This document shows, one piece after another, positions 9,179-17,761 of a stretch of 64,000 bases of DNA. The notes beneath the pieces are model-generated. The model was not told the origin of the DNA. It ran no database searches and saw only the letters and a list, made by a program, of their open reading frames with translations. The position numbers and the translations under genes are program-made. This DNA is from Phyllobacterium endophyticum. Its GTDB lineage: Bacteria; Pseudomonadota; Alphaproteobacteria; Rhizobiales; Rhizobiaceae. The stretch covers positions 992,001 to 1,056,000 of the forward strand of contig NZ_PGGN01000002.1 in the NCBI RefSeq assembly GCF_003010935.1, read 5' to 3'. Position 1 is the stretch's first letter, and every line of letters starts with the position of its first letter.

Positions 9179-10300
9179 ATGGAGGACAAGCGCTCCCTTC
9201 GCATCGTTCACTGTTTTCGCGCGCCGGTCGGAGGTATCTTTCGCCATGTGCGCGATCTGATCGATGCCCAGATCAAAGCCGGCCACAAGGTGGGCGTGAT
9301 CTGCGACTCGTCCACCGGAGGCGAATTTGCGGAAGCGCTGCTCGCCGATCTTCGCGGCAAGCTGCAACTCGGTCTCGAGCGTATCGCCATGCAGCGGCAG
9401 ATCGGCCCGGGCGACGTGCTGGCTGCCATTCGCACCTACAACATCATAAGGAAACAGCAACCGGACATCCTGCATGGTCACGGTGCCAAGGGTGGCACCT
9501 ATGCGCGCGTTTTCGGATCGTGGCTACGGTTATCCGGTTTTCGCGTCGCCCGCTTTTACTCTCCGCATGGCGGCAGCCTTCACTACGATCCCGCAAGCCT
9601 GGAGGGGCGTGTGATCTTCCGGGTCGAACGCACAATGGAGAAGATGACGGACAGGATCATCTTCGTCTCCGGCTTCGAACAAAATGTCTACGCCAAAAAG
9701 GTCGGTGTGCCGCGCTGTGGATTTGCGCTGATTTATAACGGACTGGCGGACAGCGAGTTTGACCCTGCGATAACCCGGGGTGACGCTGCCGACTTCCTTT
9801 TCATCGGGGAGATGCGGGTGTTGAAAGGTCCCGATATCTTTATCGCCGCGCTGGAAAAGGCCTCCGCCATCACCGGCCGGAAGCTTACCGCCGTCATGGT
9901 CGGAGACGGCAAGGACCGGCCGGCGCTTACCAGACAGGCGGACTCGGGCACGCGCTTTCTCATGCCGATGAAGGCCCATGAGGCATTCCGGCTCGCGAGG
10001 GTCGTCGTCATCCCCTCCCGCGCAGAAGCCCTGCCCTATATCGTTATCGAAGCGCTTGCGGCCGGCATGCCGATCATCGCCAGCCGCGTTGGCGGCATAC
10101 CGGAAATATTGGGCGATGCATCGCCGGCCCTGGTAATGCCCGAAGCCAATGATCTCGCCAGCAAAATGGCAGCGGTCATCGACGATATCGCAGCATTCAA
10201 GCAAACACTTCCGACACTCGAAGTACTCAAGCTGAAGTTCAGTGTCGAGGCCATGGCTGCACAACTGGAGGCCGAGTATTTCGCGGCGCTTGACTCCTAG
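9179..10300 (+). CDS. GT4-family glycosyltransferase
   Basis: The 373-residue cytoplasmic protein has a GT-B fold. The N-terminal half opens with RIVHCFRAPVGGIFRHVRDL, and the C-terminal nucleotide-sugar domain has VGDGKDR. The retaining-enzyme EX7E motif appears as EALPYIVIE, followed by AGMPIIASRVGGIPEI. It should transfer a sugar from an activated donor to the growing lipid-linked polysaccharide unit. It starts nine bases after the Wza-like gene, consistent with one operon. Donor and acceptor are unknown. Confidence 0.88.
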   Translation: MEDKRSLRIVHCFRAPVGGIFRHVRDLIDAQIKAGHKVGVICDSSTGGEFAEALLADLRGKLQLGLERIAMQRQIGPGDVLAAIRTYNIIRKQQPDILHGHGAKGGTYARVFGSWLRLSGFRVARFYSPHGGSLHYDPASLEGRVIFRVERTMEKMTDRIIFVSGFEQNVYAKKVGVPRCGFALIYNGLADSEFDPAITRGDAADFLFIGEMRVLKGPDIFIAALEKASAITGRKLTAVMVGDGKDRPALTRQADSGTRFLMPMKAHEAFRLARVVVIPSRAEALPYIVIEALAAGMPIIASRVGGIPEILGDASPALVMPEANDLASKMAAVIDDIAAFKQTLPTLEVLKLKFSVEAMAAQLEAEYFAALDS

Positions 10301-10363
10301 ATCCCTAAGCCTTTCTTAGCTCATAAGTGTTATCGTCGGCCGTTCGGGAAAATCGGGTGCAGC

Positions 10364-11905
10364 ATGACAGACAGAAAAGCGGAATCGAAGCTTTCGCGTG
10401 AGGTTGTTCGCAACCTTGCGCCCGACATGGCGAAATCCGATGGCAAGAAGCCTACGCTGAGCCCGGTCGCTTATCAGATCGCCTCGCAATATGCCAAGGA
10501 CACCAATTCGCCTGTCATGATCAGCGGCATCATGCGGATCATCGAGTTTCTGATCATCCTGGTTGCCGGCATCGCCGTGTTCATCATTTATGTCGGCGCC
10601 TCCGCATCCACCTTCGCTCATTATTCGCTGGCTATCCTCGCGACGGCGGTGGTGACAATCATGCTTCTTGAGCTCACGGACAGTTATCAGCTTGCCGTCA
10701 TGCGCGATCCATTCAGCAAATTCGGCAAACTTGTACTCGTCTGGTCCGGCGCGTTCGCGCTCATGTCGCTCGCGGCATTTTTTCTCAAGATATCGGAAGA
10801 TTATTCGCGCGTCTGGTTTGGCGCCTGGTACGCGTCCGGACTGGTCGCATTCGTTGTCTTCCGCGTGGTGATGTCGCGCCTGATACGGCGCTGGGCTCGC
10901 AATGGCAAGATGGAACGGCGTGCAGTGATCGTCGGCGGCGGCAAGCCGGCTGAAGACCTTATCCGGTCGATCGAACAGCAGCCCTATAATGATATCCGCA
11001 TTTGCGGCGTCTTCGACGACCGCGATGCCAAGCGATCGCCGCCAGTCGTTGCCGGTTATCCCAAGCTCGGCAACATCTCCGAACTGATTGAATTTGCTCG
11101 CATCGCGCAAATCGACATGCTGATCGTCGCCCTGCCGATCACCGCGGAAGAGCGGGTGCTGTCGCTGTTGAAGAAGCTTTGGGTACTGCCAGTCGATATC
11201 CGCTTGTCGGCGCACAACAACCATTTGCAGTTCCGCCCGCGCGCCTATTCCTATATCGGCTCGATCGCGATGATCGACCTGTTCGACAAGCCGATCAACG
11301 ATTGGGATTCAGTGGCGAAGCGGGCCTTCGACATTTTTTTCAGCGTGTTCGGCCTCGTGGTTTTCAGCCCCGTCATCATCGCCACCGCCATCGCCATCAA
11401 GCTGGAGAGCAAGGGTCCGGTAATCTTCAAGCAGCTTCGGCACGGCTTCAACAATGAGGTCATCGAAGTGTGGAAATTCCGCTCGATGTTTACCGAAATG
11501 TGCGACCCGACGGCACGCAACGCGGTGGTGAAGAACGACCCTCGCGTCACCCGCGTCGGGCGGTTCATCCGCAAGACATCGATCGACGAACTGCCGCAGT
11601 TCTTCAATTCGCTGATGGGGACGCTGTCGCTCGTCGGGCCGCGGCCGCACGCGATCGCTGCGCATACGCACAATCTGCTCTACAATGAGGTTGTAGACGG
11701 GTATTTCGCGCGGCATAGAGTGAAACCCGGCGTTACCGGCTGGGCGCAGATCAATGGCTGGCGCGGCGAAGTCGATACGGACGAAAAGATCCGGATGCGC
11801 ACGGAATTCGATCTTTACTACATCGAGAACTGGTCGCTGTGGTTCGACTTGAAGATCCTGTTCCTGACGCCGGTGCGCCTCCTCAACACGGATAACGCCT
11901 ATTGA
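10364..11905 (+). CDS. Undecaprenyl-phosphate sugar-1-phosphate transferase (WcaJ/WbaP type)
   Basis: This 513-residue membrane enzyme starts polysaccharide assembly by transferring a sugar-1-phosphate, typically glucose or galactose, to undecaprenyl phosphate. Four hydrophobic segments and a Rossmann-like CoA-binding-type domain (VIVGGGKPAEDLI) precede the bacterial sugar transferase domain at the C-terminus. That domain has KRAFDIFFSV, WKFRSMF, DELPQFFNSL, GPRPHA and KPGVTGWAQINGWRG. The full-length form with the N-terminal membrane part separates it from short ExoY-like enzymes. It overlaps the start of the next gene by four bases. Confidence 0.93.
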   Translation: MTDRKAESKLSREVVRNLAPDMAKSDGKKPTLSPVAYQIASQYAKDTNSPVMISGIMRIIEFLIILVAGIAVFIIYVGASASTFAHYSLAILATAVVTIMLLELTDSYQLAVMRDPFSKFGKLVLVWSGAFALMSLAAFFLKISEDYSRVWFGAWYASGLVAFVVFRVVMSRLIRRWARNGKMERRAVIVGGGKPAEDLIRSIEQQPYNDIRICGVFDDRDAKRSPPVVAGYPKLGNISELIEFARIAQIDMLIVALPITAEERVLSLLKKLWVLPVDIRLSAHNNHLQFRPRAYSYIGSIAMIDLFDKPINDWDSVAKRAFDIFFSVFGLVVFSPVIIATAIAIKLESKGPVIFKQLRHGFNNEVIEVWKFRSMFTEMCDPTARNAVVKNDPRVTRVGRFIRKTSIDELPQFFNSLMGTLSLVGPRPHAIAAHTHNLLYNEVVDGYFARHRVKPGVTGWAQINGWRGEVDTDEKIRMRTEFDLYYIENWSLWFDLKILFLTPVRLLNTDNAY

Positions 11906-13191
11906 GCGCCGCGACTTATCAGGCACGGCGGGCAAGCGTCGATCACGCCGCGAAAAACCGTGCACTGATCCGGTTGATTTCGACTTTTGCCGTGGGGCTC
12001 GGCGTGTTCCTGAGCGGTTTTGTCATCGATGAGCCCGCCCCTTATGAACTTTATATGGCAGGACTCATCGGCGTGTGGGCGCTGTTCGGATTGCGGTTGT
12101 CGGCTGCTGTTGCGGCCCTCCTTGCCATTCTGGTGATCTTCAATATTGGCGGTCTCGTCTCCATGGCGCAAATGCCCGATCTGAAGACAGCGCCGATGTA
12201 TATCGCCGTTTCGCTCTTCCTCGGCTTCACAGCCGTGTTCTTCGCGGCCATCATCGACGCCGATCACCGCATCCTCCCGGTCATGTTCAAGGCCTACATA
12301 CTGGGCGCCGTCGCAACCTCGCTGCTGGGCATCCTGGGGTATTTCGATGCTTTCCCCGGCGCCGGGCTTTTCACGCGCTACGGCCGCGCGATGGGTGCTT
12401 TTCAGGACCCAAACGTGTTCGGTCCCTTCCTCATGCTCCCCCTCGCATGGCTGGTCCATGGGGTACTCGTCGGCAATATTCGCGCGCTACCGCTGCGGCT
12501 GATCCCGATACTCATATTGACGCTCGGGATCTTTCTGTCATTCTCCCGCGCGGCATGGGGCATGGCTGCCCTGATCATTGCCGGGCTTGCACTGCTGCTC
12601 TTCATCCGCAATCCGGATCCGGTGTTCCGGGCGAGGATCATCCTCATGGCTGGCCTCGCCTTTGTTTTCGTACTCCTCGCGGTGGTCGTTGCCCTGCAAA
12701 TCCCAAGCGTCGCCGACCTTTTCACGGCGCGCGCGCAACTCGTGCAGGACTATGACAACGCCCAATTCGGGCGTTTCGCCCGGCACTGGTACGGCATGCT
12801 CATGTCGATCGATCATCCGCTCGGTATCGGTCCTCTGGAATTCGGACCCGTTTTCGGCGAGGACACGCATAATATCTGGTTGAAGGCCGCCCTCGATTAT
12901 GGCTGGATCGGCTTTGTCAGCTATCTGACATTGACCATGCTGACGCTGGGCCTCGGCTTGCGCATTCTCTTTCGCGACCGCCCCTGGCAACCCTTCCTGC
13001 TCTGCGCCTATCTTGCCTATGTGGCACATGTCGCCATCGGCAATGTCATCGACACGGACCACTGGCGCCACTTCTGGCTTATCGTTGGTATTATCTGGGG
13101 CTGCGTTGCGCTGGAAATGCGATACCAGCGAACAGCGATGGGATCGTTGCTGCACAGCTCAAATGCCGCTGAAAAGCCAGGCCGAGACTAG
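11902..13191 (+). CDS. O-antigen ligase/polymerase-like membrane protein
   Basis: The 429-residue protein is almost entirely hydrophobic, with about ten to twelve membrane segments and a large loop containing the MGAFQDPNVFGP and GIGPLEFGPVFGEDTHN stretches. These are characteristic of the Wzy_C/O-antigen ligase superfamily (ExoQ, Wzy, WaaL). In this locus a polymerase for exopolysaccharide units is the most likely role. The proposed start is a TTG overlapping the upstream stop (ATTGA), which fits translational coupling. Polymerase and ligase roles cannot be separated by sequence reading. Confidence 0.85.
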   Translation: MSAATYQARRASVDHAAKNRALIRLISTFAVGLGVFLSGFVIDEPAPYELYMAGLIGVWALFGLRLSAAVAALLAILVIFNIGGLVSMAQMPDLKTAPMYIAVSLFLGFTAVFFAAIIDADHRILPVMFKAYILGAVATSLLGILGYFDAFPGAGLFTRYGRAMGAFQDPNVFGPFLMLPLAWLVHGVLVGNIRALPLRLIPILILTLGIFLSFSRAAWGMAALIIAGLALLLFIRNPDPVFRARIILMAGLAFVFVLLAVVVALQIPSVADLFTARAQLVQDYDNAQFGRFARHWYGMLMSIDHPLGIGPLEFGPVFGEDTHNIWLKAALDYGWIGFVSYLTLTMLTLGLGLRILFRDRPWQPFLLCAYLAYVAHVAIGNVIDTDHWRHFWLIVGIIWGCVALEMRYQRTAMGSLLHSSNAAEKPGRD

Positions 13192-15347
13192 TTCTCCTGC
13201 AATTTTGCCGCCTCGGCAGCCTTTTTCCGTGCCATCGCATCATTCGTGGCTGCAGCCGCGGCGCTTGCCGCGTGATCCTCATTGCCGGCAACCTGGACGG
13301 TCGGGGAAGCAAAGCCGATGCCATTGGCTCCAAAGGACTCCCGAATCATCGCATAGGCACGCCGCCTGATCGTCGATTGATGGCCGGGCTTCGTCATCAT
13401 GGCGAAGCTCAAATTGATACCATAGTCGCCAAAGGCCTCCACACCCTTCATCTTGACGGTCTCGATGATGTGAGGTCCGAGTTCCTCATCTGCGAGCAGT
13501 TCTGCACCGACCACCTTGACCAGTTTTTTGACCTTGGCGATATCAGTGTCGTAGTTGACTGAAATCAGGAACTTGTCGATGACCCAGTCGCGGCTCATGT
13601 TCTGCACGGCGCCGAGCGAGCCGAATGGAACCGTGAAAATCGGTCCGCGATGATGGCGCAATTTCACCGACCGGATGCTGAACGATTCGACCGTGCCCTT
13701 GTAGCTGCCGCTCTGGATATATTCGCCAACGCGGAAAGCATCGTCCATCATGTAGAAGATGCCGCTGATGACATCCTTCACCAGCGTCTGCGAGCCGAAG
13801 CCGATGGCCACACCAAAAATACCGGCGCCCGCGATGAGCGGCCCGATTTCAACACCCAGTCCTGACAGAAACATCATGATCGCAATAGCGCCAATGAGGG
13901 CGGCGAGGAAATTCCTCAGGATGGGCAGCAGAGTTTGCAGCCGTCCGCTGCGGGCAAGCTCCGCCTCGTCACCCGCCGTAAGACGGGCACGCTCGATACG
14001 CCGGTTGATGTAGCTTTTGATCATGTGCCAGATCAGATCGGCACCGAGCAGGATGACGATGCCGCCAAGCACCCCGCGGATGATGCGATTGACGTTCTCG
14101 TCGCCCATCATCATGCTCGAATGATAGTGGAAGACGACGGCGAGCCACGTTACGGCAAGCGCGATGATGATCGCACGCACGCCACGCTCGACAAGAACCT
14201 CGTAGACGACGTTTCGAGCCTTGTCCGCGCTCTCGGAGCCGGCGAAGGACGATTTCATGATCGTGCTTGTCGTTCTCAGGACGGGCGGAATCACCAAGGC
14301 ATAGATGCCGATCCACAGGAGCAACGGGGTACCGGCAACCCAAAGCAGCCACAACAGGCAAAGGTAGAATGTAAGCATCCATTCCTTCGCCTGGTGTATC
14401 CGGGCAGTGGCTGGCGACGCCGGACGATTCCACACGGTTTCAATGGCCACGGCCAACAATCCAAGGCCAATAATATAGACAAGCAGGCTTCTGACATTGG
14501 GCGTAAAGTTCAGCGCCGTCATCAATCCCGCTGCCGCCCAGCCAATAAAGAATATGGCAGAGAACAGGGCGACGCGCCGATGCCAGAACACGGCATTGGC
14601 ATCATCCATCGGGATCAGCCGCATTCTATCCGGTTCGTTTGCGCTTTTGGCGCGCTGACCCGTGCCAAGTACGACAGCGGCACAACGCATGATCACGCGC
14701 CATGCAATCAGAGCCACGAGCATTGGAAGCACCAATCGCGCCAGGAGCGGCGGCCAGGTGAAGGAAAGAAAGATCCCGAGACTGGCTACGGCAAACACCA
14801 CCAGCGGCGCAACGCCAAGGAATATCGATCTGCCTACGACGTGATGCCGCGCAGGCAAGGCCTGGTTATCCGCCGCTGCGCGCACGGCATTGCGCCGCCC
14901 TGTCCGGCTGACCAGGGTGCGGAAGATGAATTCAGCACCAAAACCGAGCGCCGCCAAGGCAATGAACAGGAGGAGAACCGCTCCCGGCCGATGCCCGTTG
15001 ATTTCGGTCATGATGGTGTCGCGAGCGCCTTTCATCTCCACCGGCACGGCGGGCACGGCTTGCCGCAAGCCGCGCAGATGCCCCCGTACGGCCTCGGACC
15101 AGCGCATGAAGTCGTTCGCCGACGCTCCCATCTGCATTTCCGGTTGTGGTGCGTTCTTCTTTGCGATCCACGCTTTGACTTCGGGATCGTCGAGAAGTTT
15201 CAAGAGCTGCTCGACTTTTTGCGGTGGTGCCTCGGTGGACGGGGTCTGTGCAAACGACACGGCTGCAAGAGCAAGGAACGCGAGGGCACTCACCGCGAGA
15301 AAGACACGCAGGTTTGCGGCCACTGCCCGAAACACGATAGAACTCAT
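13188..15347 (-). CDS. Large MscS-family mechanosensitive channel
   Basis: The 719-residue protein has an N-terminal signal (residues 1-33, ending before QTPS), a periplasmic coiled part, then about ten membrane segments. The MscS core follows: pore helix and beta domain in GVAIGFGSQTLVKDVISG, then YMMDDAFRVGEYI. A C-terminal cytoplasmic domain completes it. It would open under membrane tension to release osmolytes. The size fits the YbiO/MscM-like branch rather than the 286-residue MscS. The stop overlaps the convergent polymerase gene by four bases; the C-terminal tail is Ala/Lys rich. Confidence 0.92.
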   Translation of the reverse strand: MSSIVFRAVAANLRVFLAVSALAFLALAAVSFAQTPSTEAPPQKVEQLLKLLDDPEVKAWIAKKNAPQPEMQMGASANDFMRWSEAVRGHLRGLRQAVPAVPVEMKGARDTIMTEINGHRPGAVLLLFIALAALGFGAEFIFRTLVSRTGRRNAVRAAADNQALPARHHVVGRSIFLGVAPLVVFAVASLGIFLSFTWPPLLARLVLPMLVALIAWRVIMRCAAVVLGTGQRAKSANEPDRMRLIPMDDANAVFWHRRVALFSAIFFIGWAAAGLMTALNFTPNVRSLLVYIIGLGLLAVAIETVWNRPASPATARIHQAKEWMLTFYLCLLWLLWVAGTPLLLWIGIYALVIPPVLRTTSTIMKSSFAGSESADKARNVVYEVLVERGVRAIIIALAVTWLAVVFHYHSSMMMGDENVNRIIRGVLGGIVILLGADLIWHMIKSYINRRIERARLTAGDEAELARSGRLQTLLPILRNFLAALIGAIAIMMFLSGLGVEIGPLIAGAGIFGVAIGFGSQTLVKDVISGIFYMMDDAFRVGEYIQSGSYKGTVESFSIRSVKLRHHRGPIFTVPFGSLGAVQNMSRDWVIDKFLISVNYDTDIAKVKKLVKVVGAELLADEELGPHIIETVKMKGVEAFGDYGINLSFAMMTKPGHQSTIRRRAYAMIRESFGANGIGFASPTVQVAGNEDHAASAAAAATNDAMARKKAAEAAKLQEN

Positions 15348-15555
15348 GCGTTTGCCCCCTGACAGACTTTCGCACGGATTATGCCTGCAAAATACTGCCC
15401 TGTCTCAGGAATAGCACAGCATCACGGGAGCCGAAACAAGATGTCCGCCGCGTTTACCAGTTCCCCCAAAATATGTGCCGCAGCGGCTCGCGGCCCTATT
15501 GCTGCCAATCGTCTGGAGCTACATATAAGTTCTGCAATATGAGGGAGGAACCGCC

Positions 15556-15876
15556 ATGACCCGGATCGAATACAGATTGCACGCCTTTGATCTCGCGAGT
15601 CCATTCGGCTTTGCCGACGGCAATATGTTCGGGCATCTTCTGCGGGAGAAACTCGGCAATATCGCACCCGACAAACGCGCTGTTCTGATCGAATGCGTCA
15701 AGCGCTTTCTTCTCCCAGCGCTGCCACGCCGAATAAAGACCATCGTTGTCGGTTCGCACAATCCCATACGTATTCCCGATGGCGAGACAATCGACGATAT
15801 CGAAGATTTTACGGTCGGCGTCAGGGAAGATCAGGTATTGGAAGTCGCCGCGGAACTCGCTTCAAGGAGCAAGTGA
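15556..15876 (+). CDS. Small hypothetical protein
   Basis: I do not recognise this 106-residue soluble protein. It has no signal peptide or membrane segment and contains the stretches DKRAVLIECVKRFLLPALPRR and IVVGSHNPIRIPDGETIDDIEDF. The start is well supported by GGGAGGAA seven bases before the ATG. It stands alone between a divergent MscS gene and the GT2 gene; no function is suggested by the context. Confidence 0.65.
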   Translation: MTRIEYRLHAFDLASPFGFADGNMFGHLLREKLGNIAPDKRAVLIECVKRFLLPALPRRIKTIVVGSHNPIRIPDGETIDDIEDFTVGVREDQVLEVAAELASRSK

Positions 15877-16059
15877 CCCGGGGAGGTCGTACTTGGCAGT
15901 ATCAAAGCGATTTTTGCACGCCGGATTATGCAAGAGCTGGTCCACCCGGGGTTAATCTACAATTGCGTGCTCGTCACGGTTGTACACCGTCCCTTTTTCT
16001 TGTATCGACCGTCGCAACCAGAACCGTGAGCGAATGGCGCACAGTCTCGCTACTTCGGC

Positions 16060-17049
16060 TTGGAGCGAGTCAGCAATTTGCAAAAACTTATCATTCAGAT
16101 TCCTTGCCTTAACGAAGAAGAAACGCTGCCCATCACCCTGGCGGATCTTCCACGGGAAGTGGAAGGTTTCGAAACCGTCGAATGGATGGTCATCGATGAC
16201 GGTTCCACCGACCGCACGGTAGCCGTCGCCAAAGAGTGCGGTGTGGATCACATTATTTCGCTTCCACACAACCAGGGTCTCGCGAAAGCGTTCATGGCAG
16301 GAATAGAGCATGCGTTGAGGCTGGGTGCCGACGTCATCGTCAATACGGATGCCGACAATCAGTACGACGCAACCTGCATTCCGGATTTGGTCCGTCCCAT
16401 TCTGGCAAAGCAGGCCCTGATTACCATAGGCGCGCGGCCGATCGACACGATCGAGCATTTTTCACCCATGAAGAAGTTCCTGCAAAAATTCGGAAGCTGG
16501 GTGGTGAAATTCGCAAGCGACACGCAGGTCGCCGATGCACCAAGTGGTTTCAGGGCTTTTCACCGCGACGCGGCGATCCGGCTGAACGTTTTCAATGCCT
16601 ATACCTACACGCTCGAAACGATCATCCAGGCAGGACGCAAGAACATCCCGATCGTGTCGGTTCCAATCAGAGTGAACGGGGATCTTCGGCCGTCGAGGCT
16701 GGTGAAGAGCATTCCCAGCTACGTGCGCCGTTCACTCATCACCGTGATCAGGATTTTCATTGTCTATTGTCCGCTGCGAATCTTTGCGACAAGTGCTTTG
16801 ATTGCCGCTCTGCCCGGACTGATCATGACGCTTCGCTTCCTTTACCACTACTTCAATGGCGAAGGGAGCGGGCATATCCAGTCGCTGGTTCTATCGGGCG
16901 CACTATTCGCGATTGCAGGTGTGCTGGCTATCGGCGGCATTCTCGCCGATCTTATCGCGACCAACAGGCAGATGCTCGAAGATATAAAACTGAACCAGCT
17001 CAGGGACAGTCTGGAGCGGTTGCAGACGACCGCTCGAGCCGACAACTGA
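16060..17049 (+). CDS. GT2 glycosyltransferase with C-terminal membrane anchor
   Basis: The protein of about 329 residues has a GT-A domain of the polyprenyl-phosphate mannosyl/glucosyltransferase (DPM1/GtrB-like) group. It shows IQIPCLNEEETLP, MVIDDGSTDRT, the DxD region NTDADNQYD and the conserved SGFRAF. Two hydrophobic segments follow at the C-terminus (FATSALIAALPGL and SGALFAIAGVLAIGGIL). It likely makes a polyprenyl-phosphate sugar for a membrane-bound transferase such as the GT-C-like protein at 17762. No ATG is available; TTG at 16060 or 16078 are possible starts, the latter with GGAG upstream. Confidence 0.85.
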   Translation: MERVSNLQKLIIQIPCLNEEETLPITLADLPREVEGFETVEWMVIDDGSTDRTVAVAKECGVDHIISLPHNQGLAKAFMAGIEHALRLGADVIVNTDADNQYDATCIPDLVRPILAKQALITIGARPIDTIEHFSPMKKFLQKFGSWVVKFASDTQVADAPSGFRAFHRDAAIRLNVFNAYTYTLETIIQAGRKNIPIVSVPIRVNGDLRPSRLVKSIPSYVRRSLITVIRIFIVYCPLRIFATSALIAALPGLIMTLRFLYHYFNGEGSGHIQSLVLSGALFAIAGVLAIGGILADLIATNRQMLEDIKLNQLRDSLERLQTTARADN

Positions 17050-17066
17050 AACGGAAACGCGAGAAG

Positions 17067-17696
17067 ATGGCATCTGAAAACGACCTTGTTGCTTACGACA
17101 ACGTTCCCGGCAACTATTATGACAAATACAACACGAAGAATCCCGTTGCACGCTATCTGATGCAAGGTTTCCTGTCGGCATTCGATGAACTGACAGCAAG
17201 CATCGACGTCAAAAGATCCTATGAAGTCGGTTGCGGTGAAGGGCATTTGTCCATGCGGCTGCATGATCGTGGTTGGGATGTCCGCGGTAGCGATCTTGAA
17301 GCAATAAGCGTTGCGGAAGCAAACACACAATGCGCACAACGCAACGTTGAACCAAAATTTGAAGCCGTTTCGCTTTTTGACCTCAAGCCCCAGTTTGCGG
17401 CCGAACAATTGGTCATCTGCTGCGAAGTGCTGGAGCATGTGCCCGATACGGAACGGGCTTTAGCAGTTCTCAAGAGTCTTGCGTCGCCCTACCTGCTGGT
17501 CAGCGTTCCGCGAGAACCCATCTGGCGCATTCTCAATGTCGCCCGCGGAAAATACATCAGCGAACTCGGCAATACGCCAGGGCACATCCAGCACTGGTCG
17601 TCGGCCGAGTTTGTTTCGATGCTTTCGAAGACCATGGAAGTTGTGGCGGTGAGAAGGCCATTGCCGTGGACGATGGTTCTTTGCCGCTGCAATTGA
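17067..17696 (+). CDS. Class I SAM-dependent methyltransferase
   Basis: The 209-residue protein has the SAM-binding motif I, YEVGCGEGHLS, then an acidic motif at the end of strand 2 (GSDLEA), and CCEVLEHVPDTE, typical of Methyltransf_11/23 enzymes. In a glycan block it may methylate a sugar or a lipid carrier. The start ATG 17067 comes 17 bases after the GT2 stop, so both are probably in one transcript. Substrate unknown. Confidence 0.82.
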   Translation: MASENDLVAYDNVPGNYYDKYNTKNPVARYLMQGFLSAFDELTASIDVKRSYEVGCGEGHLSMRLHDRGWDVRGSDLEAISVAEANTQCAQRNVEPKFEAVSLFDLKPQFAAEQLVICCEVLEHVPDTERALAVLKSLASPYLLVSVPREPIWRILNVARGKYISELGNTPGHIQHWSSAEFVSMLSKTMEVVAVRRPLPWTMVLCRCN

Positions 17697-17761
17697 GACT
17701 GGCGAGCCAGCGTCGGGATCACGCCCCTCTCCTTCTGTCAAAATGAGTTCGAAAGAGCCGA

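Noticed and set aside
10316-11224. A 302-codon minus-strand frame opposite the sugar-phosphate transferase
   Set aside because: Shadow of a gene with strong family motifs; it has an Asp/His-rich composition and no ribosome binding site.
13935-15362. A 475-codon plus-strand frame opposite the MscS-type gene
   Set aside because: It is rich in His, Arg and Gln as expected from reading the reverse of a membrane protein gene; the channel on the other strand has clear motifs.
16236-17066. N-terminal extension of the methyltransferase frame through the GT2 gene
   Set aside because: The upstream frame runs inside the GT2 coding sequence; the methyltransferase has its own ATG at 17067.
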